Shown here one piece after another: positions 7,149 to 7,966 of a stretch of DNA of 7,966 nt. The notes below the pieces were generated by a model. That model saw only the letters and a list, made by a program, of their open reading frames with translations. It searched no databases and had not been told where the DNA came from. The stretch lies in NCBI GenBank assembly GCA_016932965.1, contig JAFGBW010000008.1:1-7966 (forward strand), written 5' to 3'. Position 1 is the stretch's first letter, and each line of letters opens with the position of its first letter. The position numbers were made by a program, and so were the translations under genes. The DNA is from Candidatus Auribacterota bacterium (GTDB taxonomy: Bacteria; Auribacterota; JAFGBW01).

Positions 7149-7966
7149 TTCTCCGCCACCATGAGAAGCACCTCCCCTTTTCGGGTAGGGTAAAGCAAAA
7201 GATTCATCAGGAAACAAAAAGGAAGCAGGATTAAAAACAGCGACAAATGGCAAAGCGCTTTTCCTTTCCACTGCGGGGCCTGGAGCCATTTAAAAAAGAA
7301 CTGGTCGGTTTTTGTCAGAAGGCTCAGGATACTCTGGGCGGAAAGAAAAGTGGAATATTCCAGTGAAAAGGTATGAATCCTATGGACGCGAAAATGATTC
7401 CTTTCCAGAAGAATTGTAAGAGAATCCGGCGTAAAAAAGGAAAGATGATGATCCAAATCCAGTCCCAGCCAGTATTTTCCCGTAAGCGGCCTTGTCCAGG
7501 AATCAAAATTAGGCACTTCTATCACCAGCTTGCCTTTGGGGGTCAGCAGGTGATACATCCTCTCCAGGTATCGGATGGGGTCGGGCACATGTTCCAACAC
7601 ATGCCAGATCGTGATCACCTCAAAGGGCTCTTTAAATTCAATATCCAATAAATCCTGGTCATGGATCGTGAGTCCCAGAATGTTCCTGGAAAAAAGAACG
7701 GCATTGGGTGAAATCTGGGTTCCCTCGACGCGCTTAAACCCGAAAATTTTTTTTAAATAATACAGCATGAAACCCCTGCCGCTCCCGATATCCAGAATGC
7801 TTTTCGCACGCGGCGTAAGAGTCCATATTTTAAAAGCGCGGAAAAAACGAAACAGCCTGATCAGCCATTCCATTCCAAAACTGAAACGTCCGGCAGCCAG
7901 TTCATTCTTGTAATAATCCTTATACAATTCCCTGTTGAAAAGACCGGAACGGTATTTGTCGCTGAA
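7145..7966 (-). CDS. Class I SAM-dependent methyltransferase (5' end outside window)
   Basis: At least 273 residues are visible, and the frame stays open to the right edge (FSDKYRSGLFNREL and on), so the true start is outside. A TTG at 7927 in this frame is an internal leucine codon by my reading, not the start. The Rossmann-fold SAM-binding motif I is SILDIGSGRGFML (about 56-68), followed by an acidic/post-I strand with VEGTQISPNAV, then ITIWHVLEHVPDP (118-130), and LTPKGKLVIEVPNFDS (141-156). The later HHLSFFTPDSLTILLERNHF is typical of the Methyltransf_23/UbiE-like group found in polysaccharide clusters. Near the C terminus a hydrophobic stretch (about 237-258, ALCHLSLFLILLPFCFLMNL) could anchor it to the membrane. 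It likely methylates a sugar or lipid-linked intermediate in the cytoplasm; the substrate cannot be read from the sequence. Its stop overlaps the start of the downstream GT-C gene by 4 bp, so the two are co-transcribed and probably translationally coupled. Confidence 0.9.
   Translation of the reverse strand, partial: FSDKYRSGLFNRELYKDYYKNELAAGRFSFGMEWLIRLFRFFRAFKIWTLTPRAKSILDIGSGRGFMLYYLKKIFGFKRVEGTQISPNAVLFSRNILGLTIHDQDLLDIEFKEPFEVITIWHVLEHVPDPIRYLERMYHLLTPKGKLVIEVPNFDSWTRPLTGKYWLGLDLDHHLSFFTPDSLTILLERNHFRVHRIHTFSLEYSTFLSAQSILSLLTKTDQFFFKWLQAPQWKGKALCHLSLFLILLPFCFLMNLLLYPTRKGEVLLMVAEK

Noticed and set aside
7149-7289. 47-residue N-terminal extension of GT-C paralogue 2 with a start at 7289
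   Set aside because: It lies wholly within the methyltransferase gene, is proline/glycine-rich with no membrane or family features, and is absent from the paralogue. The ATGA overlap start at 7148 fits better.
7145-7927. Methyltransferase starting at TTG 7927
   Set aside because: The frame continues open through another 13 codons to the window edge, and this TTG has no good ribosome-binding site, so the gene is treated as partial.

Overview
The window reads as part of a bacterial surface-polysaccharide (exopolysaccharide, capsule or O-antigen type) biosynthesis cluster. Every supported gene lies on the minus strand, so transcription runs from high to low coordinates. Base composition is moderately AT-leaning (about 40-45% GC by eye). 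Starts are mostly ATG, some with good Shine-Dalgarno sequences. The polyprenyl-phosphate-dependent type of membrane glycosyltransferase and the GT4 enzymes suggest an ordinary bacterium, but nothing fixes the phylum, and I recognise no gene well enough to give a symbol.

In transcription order the layout is: (1) a SAM-dependent methyltransferase cut by the right edge (7145-7966); (2) a multi-pass GT-C membrane glycosyltransferase (5454-7148), joined to it by a 4-bp ATGA overlap; (3) a 184-bp gap, the only real break in the run, entered by a 7-bp tandem repeat that straddles the stop codon of gene 2; (4) a second GT-C protein (3569-5269), clearly a tandem paralogue of gene 2; (5) a 777-residue protein made of two complete GT4 (GT-B fold) glycosyltransferase units in one reading frame (1218-3551), 17 bp downstream; (6) a single-domain GT4 glycosyltransferase (48-1205), 12 bp downstream; (7) the probable first codons of a further gene leaving the left edge. 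No RNA gene, insertion sequence, CRISPR array or convincing terminator was seen.

A working model, by inference, is that the GT4 units add sugars from nucleotide-sugar donors on the cytoplasmic side to a lipid-linked glycan. The two GT-C proteins would transfer sugars from polyprenyl-phosphate donors on the outer face of the inner membrane, and the methyltransferase would methylate a sugar or precursor. No flippase, polymerase, priming transferase or polyprenyl-phosphate glycosyltransferase lies in the window, so the product cannot be named.

The window looks like a normal, though diverged, glycan cluster. The most notable points are the double-GT4 fusion, the GT-C tandem duplication with a conserved C-terminal region, the altered active-site motifs in the GT4 units, and the repeat-bearing gap.
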